A stretch of DNA of 64,000 nt from Escallonia rubra. Its lineage: Eukaryota; Streptophyta; Magnoliopsida; Escalloniales; Escalloniaceae. A program made the translations under genes and the position numbers. The stretch spans positions 1 to 64,000 of the forward strand of contig JAVXUO010002614.1 of NCBI GenBank assembly GCA_033065855.1, in the 5' to 3' direction. The notes beneath the pieces are model-generated. The model did not search any database. It was given only the letters and a program-made list of their open reading frames with translations, and was not told where the DNA came from. Of the stretch, positions 36,567-49,360 are shown piece after piece; within the stretch, counting starts at the first letter, position 1, and every line of letters starts with the position of its first letter.

Positions 36567-37328
36567 TTTTTTTTTCGGTAAATAAAAATATATATCAACC
36601 GATGAAACAAAGTACAACATCTGCAAGGGGCATACCCCAGGAAAACAACAACGAAAATCAAATCTTGCTAAGCAAGAGCGAAGAGAAAACCTAAGCTAGG
36701 CAGAAACATGCCACACTGGCAACAAAAGAAAAGGTTAATACATAACACTGGAACTGGATCGGCAAAGACATACAAGGACCCAGGAGTGACCAGAGGAGAA
36801 GGCCACATGGAATCTGGAGGTCCTGGTGAAAAGACCAACACACTAAAGCTGCGATATAACAAGCTAGAAGCTGCAACGGTCTGTCTGAACACGGACCGAT
36901 CACCCAAAAATAATCTGACCAAACCTTGACGGAATTGGACGAATATGGAGTTGGGGAGCTACCATTCACCCTGGAACCATTGGTTAGTCAGGGTATTGGC
37001 CACTTTTCTACAAGAGAATAACCTCCATCGGATGATCTGCACAAGACCTGCAGAACAAGAAACCACATCAGTATACTTATTCTGGAAGGAACGAGAATTC
37101 CGCTCTCGCCAGATATAGTACACCAACGCCGCAAACGCTATCCGACAGACGGATGCCGGGAATCCAGGGCCCTGCCACTCAAAGGAAGCTCGATCAACCA
37201 TACCCTGCCAACTCAACATAGGCCAGTTAAAATTGCATTTCTTTTGAATAATAGACCATAATCTGAACGTGAAAGGGCAGTTAAAAAATAGATGATCATG
37301 GGACTCAAAAGGAATGCGACAGAAAACA
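36567..37328 (-). mobile_element. 5'-truncated L1-type LINE fragment
   Basis: A poly-T run at 36567-36575 is the complement of a LINE poly(A) tail. The minus strand then reads the 3' end of a plant LINE: the reverse-transcriptase zinc-binding region (CRIPFESHDHLFFNCPF-type residues, about 37328-37250) and the following tail (37219-36959; YYIWRERNSRSF). The same sequence forms 56356-57120, so both are one family. The 5' end is lost at 37328, where the sequence switches within a 2-base overlap (CA) to a family b LTR end. The flanking DNA on the two sides does not match, so a rearrangement accompanied or followed insertion. Confidence 0.85.
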
Positions 37329-37358
37329 TAAGGAAAAGAAAACTTTCGAGGTATTACA

Positions 37359-39743
37359 TTCTCCCCTCCTTAAAAGAATTCCGTCCGCGGAATTAAAAGC
37401 GTACTTTAATTATCAGAAGTAGCTTTTCAATACGAGTCAAAACATTACTCATACTATTAACTGAAATTCTGACTTCAAAACATATAAGGCTTAACTAGCC
37501 TACGAAATGAACTAAGCAAAAAAAAAAAAATTACGACATTCAAAATTCCACAAACGAAATCAATTTTCAATACGTAACGCCCCCCACTGCGCTACTCTGA
37601 TAATATACCAAACCATACATTTATTTTTTATTTATTTTTTTCAAAAATCTGGATAACACACTTAACTTCAAGCCTAATGTGCACCAAGCACTAAGCAATC
37701 CTCATCCAATATGACGTGTTTTACGAAATTGAAACTTAACTTTTTAACTTCCATTGACATCACCATTCCAAAATATATTCACACTACTCCTCAAAGTACT
37801 TGGCTAACAAATGAAACTCGCTGAATCAAGTTACTCCAATCAAAATTCAAATCATCTGAAATCAATACAATACTGACAGGCTCACGTTGCGCCATAAAAT
37901 AACACATCAAACTATAGCCTTGGTACAATGTCTAACATTGGTACGCTTAACTTCAATCGTACACCAAAAGTCGTAACCAATCTTCACATTAATCACAAAT
38001 GATTTATACTCTAAAATCTTCAAATCAAAATTTACACCGGTACAAAGTCACAATTAGAGCCATTAAAATACGATCTCAATAACATTTCGCTGATAACTGA
38101 GTGTAACTCGTAACCAAAGCTGCTAAACTCTTTGTACACCTTCCGTCCAAAGCATCACCCACATTGCTAGACTTTCAAATACAATTATCCATGATCAAAT
38201 CACCAACATCAAATATCCCAAGATTCTATGCTCCAAAAACATTTCATTACTTCAAACACACGGTTACTTAAGGCAACATCAAGCTCAACGTCTTGCCCAT
38301 ACTTTTCAACTGCAAAAGATCACAAACTCAAAATCTAAGGCTTAACCAAGATTACAACGACATAATGCCTATAAAATTCATTAACCAACCCATGAGATCA
38401 TCTAACAATCGATATTTCAATATTTTCCCCCATCTATATTTTTTTTGACACCAAAACCAAAACCATTAGATAACATTTGAAGCATACTACATCGACTTAG
38501 TCCATTCGCCTTACAAATATAATACTTAATCAAATTGTCGACATTAATTTCTAAAGTCATTATGCCTACAACATCTGAGCACTTGAAACACATGGTTACA
38601 TAAGATAGCATCAAACTCATTCATCTGGTCCATATTTCATTGACTACTAAAATCACAAACTCAATGTCTAAGGCCTAAATAAAACTGCAATGATGCAATG
38701 GCTTTAAAGGCCAGTAATCAACACATCGATATCAACCAAAGAGAAATATGATTCCCGTCAATTTTCACTAGTCTGACCCCAAAACCAATGCCATCGAATA
38801 ATCCTTTGAAACGTATTACTTTGACTTATCCAAACTGGATAACCAACATCAACAAGCATTTATACGTCTTACCAAAAGACCACCACACTTCCGCAGCGCA
38901 TTCTGATGCCTCCAAACAAAACCGGCCCAAACTATTATCAAAATCCATCAAAGCTAAATGTGTCGTCTTAAAACAACCCAAAAAAATCAAATTATGCACA
39001 CGCATCCATCAATGTTTAAGCCTTTAAACTACTATCTCTCAGTCACAGCCTTTACAGATAGCTTTTATTTTTGAGAGCTCTTCGCCAGAAGATCATAATC
39101 ATCCTCTTTTTCTAAAGCAATCCATCTTGACATTATCGGAAGACAATCAGTCCATACCCCAAAATATCATCAAAGTGTTCCATATTCAGAAATTTATGCC
39201 AACTCCTAAATATCCAAAATCAATACTGATGGGGCAAGAATTATAAACCATACGGTTACCACAGGGTTCCATAAAGGTACCTACATATAGACACGTTTCA
39301 AATTTCTAGGTTCAATACTTAGATGCTCACAAAAGGATATCAAAACAACTAGATAAAGGGCATTATGATCTAGTAATACCAAATCTTATTTTCAAATTTC
39401 GCACGAAGTTTCTGTCACCATATCAATCATTTCCTGAGATCACAACCTTTTTCCATACACTATCTGATAGAGCTACTCATAGACATCCAAAGATCATAGT
39501 CTTATCCTTCAACTATTCTCCTTGATTAACACTTCAAATATCCAAAATCCAGAGACAACTAACATTCGTTCTACGATTGCGTACCCAACCCAATCCCAAA
39601 ACTTATGGCCAATCTCAATCTTATGCTCTAATATGAAATAAATTCTCCAAACTTAATCCATCTTTTCGAGGTTCAATCCCAATCACATATGTCTTAGGCT
39701 TAGGAGTCTACAGAATCTCAAACCTAAGCTCTGATACCACTTC
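37359..39743 (-). other. Internal region of the family b element, no coding potential seen
   Basis: 2.4 kb of AT-rich sequence between primer site and purine tract. Reading all frames I see no gag, protease, RT or integrase motif, and the longest ORF (38788-39027, plus strand) is not convincing. Confidence 0.7.
39728..39739 (-). promoter_or_regulatory. Primer binding site, family b
   Basis: TGGTATCAGAGC on the minus strand, four bases inside the 5' LTR edge at 39744. Confidence 0.88.
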
Positions 39744-41410
39744 TGTCACGCCCCGAAAACGCGAGGCCGCGACTAACATCAAACTCCATTATATACCATT
39801 ACAGTTCTAAAGATAACGGTATAGACAGAGCAACTAAATCCTCTAAGATAAAATATATCCACAAACAAAAGTCTAAGACAATCCGTTCACCAAAATAATT
39901 CCACTGAGTATTCCTTTACAAAATAATTACCAAACGCAGAGGTGAAATAATTTACATTGCTCAATTATACTAACAAAGACTAAAAACTCTAAATTCCCCC
40001 AAACATGCCACGCCCGAAAATCACGTCCGATACCTGTGGTAAGGGACAAAACAAACGAGTAGGGGGTGAGCTCGAATAGCCCAGTAAGTCGGGAAAACAA
40101 ATGGGAAGCAAATACGATGATTCGTAGTCCAAAACAAAATCAAATATCTGACGGACAAATAATAACAATTGACCACGATGCAAATAAGGCGAATCAAATA
40201 TACGAAATGTTCATAAGGTGGTCTAAAGAACCCAAATCAAATACAAGCCCGAAGGTACGAAAGTGCAATCATATCTTACTATCAAATACCAAAACAAACG
40301 TCATTAAGCGTTTAACCCAAAACACATTTCAATTATATGTCGGGTACGCTACAAACATAAGATGACTATGGTGGTCATAAGACCCAAATGTCGAACCAAA
40401 CATACAAACATCAAACGTGTGCTCCAGAGCATACTAGGAGACTTCGGCTCTCTAGTATAACAAACATGTGTCCAAAGGACCCTCTCAATTTGAGAGTTGT
40501 TTAACATAGTCAATGTCAATCTTAAATTGACGGTCACAAATGTACAAATTCAAAGTTGAGCATCATTAAGGCACAAATGAGAAAGGTTGAACAATGTTCT
40601 CAAGAAGGCAAAAGTGCAGCAATCAATTACAAACGAGCATAGATGAATCAAAAGTGACGAAAGTATAAGCCTTCGGATTTTCGAAAATACCTTTCCACAG
40701 TAAAAATCGTATAAACCCTTACCTCAAACAAGCTTTTGAACCAAAGAAAACCTTAAAGCACCACTCTAGCACCAATGAGCTTTCCAAGCCTCATATTCTC
40801 TCTCTCTCCGCCGCAAAGGAGCAAGAAATCAAGAACAAAAGGGCTAGGAATGAAATAGAACACTATTTATAGGGGACAAAAATTTTAAAACTTTAAGTCG
40901 ACCGAAAATAACTTTCAGTCGACTGAAAACACATTTTAGTCGACTGAACGTACTGTTCAAAACACTGTTCAAAATCACTGTTCATAGTTGCTGTTCAAAA
41001 TCACTGTTCATCGACTAAACTTTTAGTCGACTGAAATCACTCTTTTAGTCGACTAAAACCTTTAAATTCGACTAAAAGTTCAGAAAACCATTTTTACACG
41101 ATTTAAACACTTTTTAGTCGACCGAAAACATTTTTAGTCAACTAAAACCTTTTAAATTCGACTAAAACTCTAGAAAACCATTTTTACACAATTTAAACAC
41201 TTATTAGTCGACTGAAACACTTTTAGTCGACCGAAAACACTTTTAGTCGACTAAAACCTTTTAAATTCGACTAAAAGTTAATGTTCATTTGACCAAAAAT
41301 TTCAGAAACAATCTCAATTCATTGTCTTAGTTTTAACAAAAGACCACAAACTATTTATTCAAAAATATACAAATTTTGCATAAGGAAAAGAAAACTTTCG
41401 AGGTATTACA
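39744..41410 (-). repeat. 5' LTR of the family b element
   Basis: Carries the GTCGAC-rich U3 (about 40890-41280), a TATA box (complement at 40864-40871), donor-like GTTTGAG/GTAAGG (about 40722) and acceptor-like CCACAG/GTATC (about 40033). All match the solo copy at 6289-7925, so these features are conserved between two copies of the family. Confidence 0.88.
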
Positions 41411-42312
41411 AAATGTGACTTACACCACAGAGAAGTTGGCACGTATGTATATAAAAGAGATTGTTAGATACCATGGTGTACCGGTAAGCATTATTTTCAA
41501 TCGAGATCCTCATTTTACTTCGAGGTTTTGGAAGGCTTTTCAAGATGCAATGGGAACTAATCTTGCTTTTAGCACATCATTCCATCCAAAAACAGGTGGT
41601 CAAAGCGAAAGAAAAATTCAGACCTTGGAAGATATGTTACGAGCATGTACTACGGAATTGAAAGGTAATTGGGATGATCGCTTGGCACTTGTCGGGTTTT
41701 CTTACAATAACAACTACCACTGTAGCATTGAAGTGGCACCATTTGAAGCTCTAGGTGGCAGGAAGGGCAGATCTCCAGTTTGTTGGAATGAAGTTGGTGA
41801 AAGAAAGTTCCTTGGACCCAAATTGGTGCAAGAAACCACATAAACAATCAAGGTGATCCGTGATCATTTGTTAACGGCTAGGAGTAGACAGAAAAGTTAT
41901 GCAGGTAAAAGAAGAAGAGATTCGGAATTTGATGTGGGAGTTCATGTATTTCTACGTGTTTCACATTCTAAAGGGATTACCAGGTTTGGAAAGAACACAA
42001 AAATAGCACCGCGCTACATTGGTCCCTTTGAGATTTTGGAATGGATCGGTAAAGTAGCATATCGGGTTGCATTGCCACCATCGCTAGCTGGTATACATGA
42101 TGTTTTCCACGTATCTATGTTGAGGAATTTTGAGCCTGATCCTTCACATGTAATGCATCATGAACCGATTCTGATTCAGAATGACTTATCGTATGCCAAA
42201 CAACTGATTCAAATTTTGGACCGAAAGGAACAAGCGCTACGGAACAGGAACATACCACTTGTTAAGGTGTTATGGGAACACCTTGGAATTGAGGAAGCAA
42301 CACGGGAGAGAG
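41411..42312 (+). pseudogene. Family M integrase and chromodomain, plus-strand unit, first part
   Basis: Plus-strand remnant starting in the integrase core: [35 protein letters not shown] (the Asp usual before GQSE is Gly here, though the catalytic Glu remains). The core frame ends at a TAA (41841-41843), and the tail resumes at about 41853 with the GPF/Y segment YIGPFEILEWIGKVAYRVAL. Family a solo LTR interrupts it at 42313 (after EEATRER) and the end of pol continues at 45803-45883. The TAA is in the same place as in array units 2, 3 and 4, so it predates the split of the plus- and minus-strand copies. Confidence 0.87.
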
Positions 42313-45300
42313 TGTAACATCCCCGAATTTTTCCGAAATGTTAACACTAAATCGATCTATAACACTAAGACAGTAATGTCCATAACCTCAATAACTAATG
42401 CAACAAGCTGTCAAAGCAACTATCCATCAATCAAACTATACTCTCAATCAATTGTCATAATTGAAATACCGAGTCTAAGTCTAAGAAAATTCAAAACAAT
42501 AATATTTACCCACGCAGGGGTTCTAACGATCAATCCCAAAATCTAATTCCTTTGCTTTCGCTCGCTCGGCTCTAATCCAAATTCAGGTAACCTACTGCTG
42601 GCTATCACCTGCGGAAAAGAAGTCAAAGGGGAGTGATCTTTTGAGAGCCCAGTAAGGTCGCACAAAGATTTAAAAATAAGAAAACGATACAGACGATTTG
42701 ACATTTAAACCAATACAAAATTTTGAAGGCGGAGAAACATAGCGTTTCAAACAATCTTTTTATATACAATCAAACGATAAATTTGAAAAGGTTTTTCAAA
42801 GAAAACCACAGCATTTCAATATAAACAAAGGGATGAGTATCAACTCAGTTCCCTTAAATCGATAACCATTTTCAAAACACTTATAATGCAATAAACATAA
42901 ATAGGAAACGTTGAACATGAGCAGTACAGAAGCAAAGCCACCCCGGCAGTGCTCGATACACTTACATATGCATATGTACACTGACTAGTCCATCTAGGTA
43001 CTAGTTAAACCCATCCAACAGACCATCCTTATAACGCCAACAATACAGACCATCCTTATGGCTCCCAAGTTACTAACTCATGTCAACATTGAGAAGTAAT
43101 AAATAGAATTTAAAAATGCTTTACGATAGCAATCAATAAACATATCAAATGAACAATGGATTCTAAGATTAGATAAAACAGAATTCCAAACGATCGCTAT
43201 AAGGCTCAATTTAGGGTTTCACGGGTAATTTAAAAAAAAACATTTTATATCGATCAATAAAAATCAACATTCGATCTAGTTTGTAAAACTATTGTTATAA
43301 GCATTTGAAAACAGAATAACGAAATGGGGTTCGGATAGAAATCCCTTACCTCGGTCCAAGCTAAGCGATGCTATCAATCCTCGATCAAAATTTTCTGAAT
43401 AAACCTAGATTAGCAATTTATTTGTTAGAACATAATTTATGTCAAAATACGCTATAAACCCTAATATCAACTACCCACTGCGTACCCACTCTCTCCGAAA
43501 TCGCGCACTCAAAACGGTTCCCGCACACGGCCAGCCTAACCGAAAATCCTACACACTCCTTAACGTATACAGACACTCTAAAATTTATAATAATTTACAT
43601 TAAAAACTTTTATAGCTTAAAGCATTAATAAAAGTCAAAATATGCATTCTCCAAATTTTTTAATATTTCGAAATAAAATAATTTTTTTAAATACAATAAA
43701 ATCTCATAAATTGCCAAATATACTTCCAGCTGCAAACTAAGTCCCATAATTTTTATATTAACTTTTAAATATGTATACAAATTATAAAAATATAAATCAG
43801 AAATTAAAAGGCATTAAAACTATTTTTCAAATATTCGTTTTGCTAAAACTAATGCGATATGGAAACCATAGCAAATAAACTCCAAAAATTATCAAATTTA
43901 TACTGAATCTTTATTATACTATATGAACACTACTATAATTTTCCCCATAACATTTTCAGGGTTTAAAGACTCCAAAAGAATTTTCCAAATCTGAAATTAT
44001 AGAAAATACTATAAATTCATACGATCTCAGAAAATTATAAACTTTTGCCAAAAATTCTAATATAGTCTATCGTACTATACTGTAAAGTTTCACGCAATTA
44101 TAATCACTGTACACTATCTCATGGATGCATCGTACTGAACGCTAATTCGATAACCACTAATTACGTACTCAAAACCCACTTCCTTTCTTCTCCCTAACAC
44201 CTCTGTCCAAACCCAGAAGTTACTGTTCACGCAGCTTCATTTTCACTTCCTTCTCCTTTATTCGCCAATTTCTATCTCCTTTCCAAGCTACTGCCTTCAC
44301 TCCCTTTTCCTTTCCAAACCATAACCTTCTCAACACCCAAGTCAGTGAGGCAGTGGCTTGTTATCCAATACACATACTCAATGAACCAGCACAAAGTCCC
44401 TCCTTCTGCCTGCCTAGACCCACGACTCCATGAACCCACTACACACCTGCTACACACTACACACCCCACCTTGTACACACACATTCACGCACACCCATTC
44501 AAACACACCACATACAATTCCAACTAACCACTTTCTCTCCAAATTTTTCTGAACCCATTTCACACACTAAATACCCACAATGCACTCTTATAACCCACAT
44601 ATATCTATCTATAATACACACCATCCTACACAACCTATAGTCGCTGTTCCTTTCCCATTTCATCTCACACTCCAAGCATCACATACCCACGTACTACATT
44701 GCGACAGGAAGCCACACGGCATTCGCCGGCACCCGCTGCGCTGCTACTCCCTCTTCTTCTTCATCGCACCACATCAGCACAATCACTCAGCCGCACCTCC
44801 ATCCGTTTCTATGCCACGGCAGTCATGTGACCCCCTCTTCCTCTTCCTCGTTACTTTCCATAACCTATGTACACAGCTCACTCATAAATGCATATATATA
44901 TGTGGCTGTCTTGGCAGCCATGCCTTCACACTTGCACCTTACACGTATATTTGCACATACCCAAATCTCCCCACTCTCACACAACACCCATCAAAGCCGT
45001 GAGCCCTCCCTTCTTGCTGTCGAAAACACACGCACACATGCACCCCAACCTCACGTACACAATGCATATACGATACACACAAAACCCACGTAATACCCCT
45101 CATTCCTTCACCTGTACACACAAAATTCCCTGTAACACCCAACATAAACGCAGCCCCAGTCCCTTCTCCTAGTTCTTGTCCAGTACATATATATTCCCCA
45201 ATACCCATTTCACGGCAAGGTCTCTTCCCTTGCTCTAAAACCCACAAGATAGTCGTAGACACATATAACATCCCAAAGGTAATTGATTTTGGAGAGAAGG

Positions 45301-45802
45301 TAGAAATCTTACCTGAAGGTTTCGCCGGAAAAGTCTTCTGCCAAGCTTTCTTCGTCTCTCTCCCGTACTCTCCTCGTACTCTCCTCTACTGTCTTTCCAG
45401 ATGGTTGAAATTTTAGGGTCGGCTGATCAATACTCTATAATCTATATATAATAACCCTAGTTGGAATATAACCAAAAGCCCACCTTAATTTCCATTAACC
45501 GCTCGAATTTTCACCCAGAAACTTTTATTAAGGCGAAGAGGTCCAAAAATAATTATCTACAAACAGTTAATGCACTAGAAAAATTATTAACGGGTGTTTT
45601 GCACTATCTCGTGTCACAAATCGTCACAAATAATAAGCGCATCGATAAAAAATAAATTCACCGCCAAAAGTATACATAATGCTAAGTATTTTTAAAAAAA
45701 TAACATCGTTAAAAATTGCTAATTAAAATATCGATGCTTAAAAATATATTTCTCAGCTAAATTTTATTTTATTAATCCGTTAAAAATATCGGGGTGTTAC
45801 AG
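42313..45802 (-). mobile_element. Solo LTR, family a, TSD GAGAG
   Basis: A 3490-bp copy of the LTR seen at 2131-5557, in the opposite orientation: its complement begins TGTAACACCCCG at 45802 and ends CGGGGATGTTACA at 42313. Duplications GAGAG lie at 42308-42312 and 45803-45807. The uninterrupted pol sequence in the array units confirms the empty site. Splice-like signals are kept: donor TTCAG/GTAAGA at about 45311 and acceptor CCGCAG/GTGAT at about 42609. ORFs in the CA-rich part (44272-45271) are low-complexity. Confidence 0.9.
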
Positions 45803-45883
45803 AGAGAGGCTGAAATCGGAGAGAAGTATCCCCATCTTTTTCCTTACTGAGGTATGCATTTAAGGACGAAATTCTTTTAAGGA
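45803..45883 (+). pseudogene. End of family M pol, plus-strand unit
   Basis: Continues the chromodomain tail after the solo LTR (EAEIGEKYPHLFPY), then the purine tract TTTTAAGGAGGGGTAGG directly before the LTR at 45892. Confidence 0.85.
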
Positions 45884-45891
45884 GGGGTAGG

Positions 45892-48006
45892 TGTGAGGAC
45901 CCTAGTTTAACCTAGCTGTAAACTTCATTTGACGCTTGTTATTATGCATGTAGCATGAATATCTTTCTTGTTGAAAGATCTTGTGCATTATACGAGTGGT
46001 ATTCACCATGATTTATGTAGAACAAGGGGTATGCTTATGTTGGCATTGAAGCACCTCAAGTAGGTGGATTAGCTTAGTCTTAATCATGTTTAGTTGGTCT
46101 TAAGCATGATTAGTTATCCTTAATCGTGATTAGTCGAGCCTTAATCATGATTATGCTAATCTAGATTACTCAAGGTTAACCGTGATTAGTTAGTGACTAA
46201 GCTTGATTAGTTTGCCCAAATCTTGATTAAGCTAATTGTGAATAGTTAGTTACTAATCTAGGTTAACTAGTACCAATGAAGCTTATTAAGTCTAGAAATT
46301 GATTTTGGTTGTCATGTTCTTATTGGTAAGACTTGGAAATGGTCTAATCCCTGGAAACACTTGTTTCTCTAGGGAAAAATCTCAGTAGATTTCTCTAAAC
46401 TTTAGTCACTCATGTCTTCTATTTTTTAAAGTAAAAACAAGAAGATAAGAGAGCATGGAGTTGCCTAGTTTAAGAGAAAACTATAGAAGAGGTTTGCGAG
46501 CTTGAAGAAGGAAGAAAAAAAAAGGAGAGTTTGCTGTGCCAATTTCATATTAGTAACCATTGATGGTTAGATGTTCTCTTCTTGACAAAAGGGGGAGCTC
46601 TTGATGATTTCTACACACTAATCTCTTCAAAGGTAGGGTTTTACATATGAGTAGCCTTGAGCATGGTTTTAAACATGGTTGGTGTGCAAATATGGTGTAT
46701 TATGTGCTTATGGAGTGTTAGAATTGGATTCGAGAAATTTGGGCAGATTCTAGGTTGATCTTTAAACATGCATATCTCATTCAACGCTTGTTCTATTTGA
46801 GTATTCTATAGCTTTCTTGAAAGTTGAGGTGTTAGCTTTAACATTGTTTATTTGATCACTCTCTAATTCAAAGTTTATACTGCCCTATATTGCATAAACA
46901 TGAAACTGGTCGAAGCTTATTAAACTGGGAAAATTCTGTGTTGATATTTAAACGAGCATATCTCATTCAATACTTGTAGGATTTAAGTGTTCTCTAAATT
47001 TTTGGAAAGCTTAAGATTGGTGCTTTAACATTGAATTTCATATTACTCTCAAATTCAAAGTGTATGTTACCCTAAATTGCTCAGATTTGGAACTGGTCTT
47101 CTTTCACTGAAACTGTTTTGAGCTAAGAAATGCTTATAAATGTTTTATATGATACTTGATGTGTTTAACATTCTCAACGCATTATATCATACTATAAATC
47201 ATGTGAGTCTTCGGAAGTAATGGCCGGGGCATTACATTGTGCCACGTATGCTATGTGTGGTTAACATTCTCAACGCATTGATCGGCAAGTAAACCTCCCA
47301 GGGGCATTACGCTGCGCCACGTATGCTATCAATATGTGCAAAGTCTTGTGTAAGCTCTAAATTTATCACTCATAAATTGAATTTGATCTGCTCAGGTTTC
47401 GAGTGATCAATTAAAGGTCTTACCAAGAAAGGATGGTAGGTGAACGAGCATTAGGCTTATGATCTGGGCTCCTTAGAGTTATTATGATATGTGTCATACT
47501 TGAGTTATTTCTTGCTCGTTCGCTACAATCTATGATATGCCGTGCATGAGTTTTGTTTCATTTGGTTTATGCACGCTTATTACGATTGAGATAGTGTGTA
47601 TGTTGGTCATGTGTTTGCTCTACTTAGCTGTGCCTAACCCCTTTTCCATCTCTACTTTTTAGATACTAGAGAGGATCAAGAAGTGGTAGGCCCAGGGCGT
47701 TGGCGAGGAAGATTTTGAGTACCCTTTTGTGCCCGAGAATCAGGGATAGTAAGTCTTTGTGCACTTATAAATGAAGAGTGAGGTGTGCTATGTAGATATG
47801 TGTTATTTGTTACGGGACCAGTGGCAAAGTGTGATGTGTACGTGTGTATAAGCTTGGATTTGTAAGGATGGACAAATGTAATATATGTCTAAAAGACCTG
47901 TTGTGTGGTTTATTTCCGAATGCAATTAGCGCACTCTGATTACCTTCGGAAGAAGGTTAGCTTGTTAGAATATGTGTTGTCGCGTTCTGCTTCTCGGGGC
48001 GTGACA
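45892..48006 (+). mobile_element. Family M LTR, plus strand
   Basis: This 2115-bp LTR runs TGTGAGGACCC to GGGGCGTGACA. It has a pol end and purine tract on its left and a primer site and gag on its right, so this side too reads internal / LTR / internal, as in the array. A pyrimidine-rich stretch ending TTTTTAG (about 47672), near the LTR end, resembles an acceptor. A short internal repeat of CTCAACGCATT and GCCACGTATGCTAT occurs at 47170-47340. Confidence 0.88.
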
Positions 48007-48013
48007 ATTAAGA

Positions 48014-48025
48014 TGGTATCAGAGC
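48014..48025 (+). promoter_or_regulatory. Primer binding site, plus-strand family M unit
   Basis: Canonical TGGTATCAGAGC, unlike the TGGTATCACAGC variant of the three array units. Confidence 0.9.
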
Positions 48026-48128
48026 ATAAGTTTTGCTTATTAGCCAGGATATGATCTTCAGAGTTAAGTCTTAAGCTTGATCTTAGTACTTTGGTTTCCT
48101 CAAATTTCATGCCTCTTTATAGGTACGA

Positions 48129-49360
48129 ATGGCTGGTAGAGAAGCAAGTTCTTCGGGGAAAGATGCCGACAACGCTTCGAAGGATATGGATGTGATATTG
48201 GGGCGTATGGTCTCTTGCATGGAGAATCCGAAAAATAATAATCTCAACCACCGTGGTTCTAACCATGATCTAGAAGGCGAAGGTAAATCTGAATTGCTAA
48301 AGAATTTCATGAATATGCATCCACCAGAGTTTGCTGGAGAGGGTGATCCAGACAAAGCTGAAAATTGGATTTGGAACTTGGAGAAAATCTTTAAGACCAT
48401 GGGGCTGAATGATGAGATGAAATTATTCCATGCAACCTTTAGACTTGAAAATGATGTTGCTTGTTGGTGGGAAATGATCGATAGCAAATCGACAGCAGCT
48501 CAAACAGTTCGTACTTGGGAATTGTTCAAAACTGAGTTCAATAAAAACTACATTCCTCGAATTGTTAAATTGAAAAGGGAGTCTCAGTTTCTGAATTTTG
48601 AGCAGGCAATCAAATGGTGCAACAATATGCAACCAAGTTCACATCACTGGCTAGGCAGGCTTCGTACTTGGTAGGGGGAGAAGATATGAGGGCTAGAAAG
48701 TTTCAAGATGGTTTGAAGCCTGAAATCCAAGAAAATATCTCAATTCTCAATATTGATGACTATTACAAATTATTAGAGTGAGCTTTGCTCATTGAGAAGA
48801 GTGATGGGGACATACAGAGGAAAAGGGCACGGTTGAGTGGAACTAGACCAAATCTTTCAAATTGGCATAGCGAAAGGAATTTGAACATCGGTGGTATTAA
48901 AGTGCAAAGAGCAGGGGCATATAATGATCAATGAAGCATGCAACAAGCTAAAAATGCAAGCTTGGAACTCAGCAAATTCAGCAAGTACAAGGGTACAAAT
49001 TGACTTGTTCTTATTGTGGCAAGGTTGGGCATAATTCTGATTCTTGTTGGAGGAAGGAAGGGAAATGTTATGGCTGTGGATCCTTGGATCACCATGTGAA
49101 TGATTGTCCTAATCCAAGGTGAAAACCCATTCAGCAAAGTGGCAAGCTGGGAACGAGTACATGCTGAGGTACAAGGAAACCAAGACTTCGGGGAAGGGCT
49201 TTTGCTTCGAGACAAGAGGAGGCAAGAAATTCGGCCAACGTGATTGGCAGTACACTTTCCTTTTTTCAGCACTTGGCACTAGTTTGGATTGATCTAGGTT
49301 CATCACATTCTTATGTAGCCCCACATTTTGTGCATCATTTGGGTAAGAGACCTGAGAGTT
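48129..49360 (+). pseudogene. Family M gag, plus-strand unit, truncated
   Basis: The frame opens MAGREASSSGKDADNASKDM at 48129 and contains the Retrotrans_gag domain (ENWIWNLEKIFKTMG, CWWEMIDSK). A one-base loss near 48604 shifts the frame. The nucleocapsid part (about 49010-49110) retains two intact CX2CX4HX4C knuckles, CSYCGKVGHNSDSC and CYGCGSLDHHVNDC; the array copies have lost a Cys in the second. Homology to family M stops at 49360, just after the start of the protease region (HHLGKRPES), and PMD-element sequence begins. Confidence 0.87.

Larger units (their letters stand above)
37329..41410 (-). mobile_element. Non-coding LTR element of family b, 3' LTR nearly deleted
   Basis: On the minus strand the 5' LTR (41410-39744, 1667 bp, TGTAATACCTCG to GGGGCGTGACA) is followed by a primer site TGGTATCAGAGC (39739-39728). 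A 2.39-kb internal region comes next, then a purine tract (TTTTAAGGAGGGGAGAA, 37375-37359) and only the first 30 bp of the 3' LTR (37358-37329). The internal region has no gag or pol and no ORF beyond 80 codons, so the element depended on others for movement (LARD-like). The LTR matches solo LTR b at 6289-7925. To its right the host is family M integrase, but to its left is LINE, so the left flank is rearranged. Confidence 0.85.

Noticed and set aside
36708..36929. 73-codon plus-strand ORF in the LINE fragment
   Set aside because: Antisense to the LINE 3' end, and not maintained in the second LINE copy.
38788..39027. 79-codon plus-strand ORF in the family b internal region
   Set aside because: AT-rich, no recognisable motif, and antisense to the element; chance ORF is more likely.
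44272..45271. Overlapping ORFs of 60-140 codons
   Set aside because: Same low-complexity LTR segment in the reversed family a copy.
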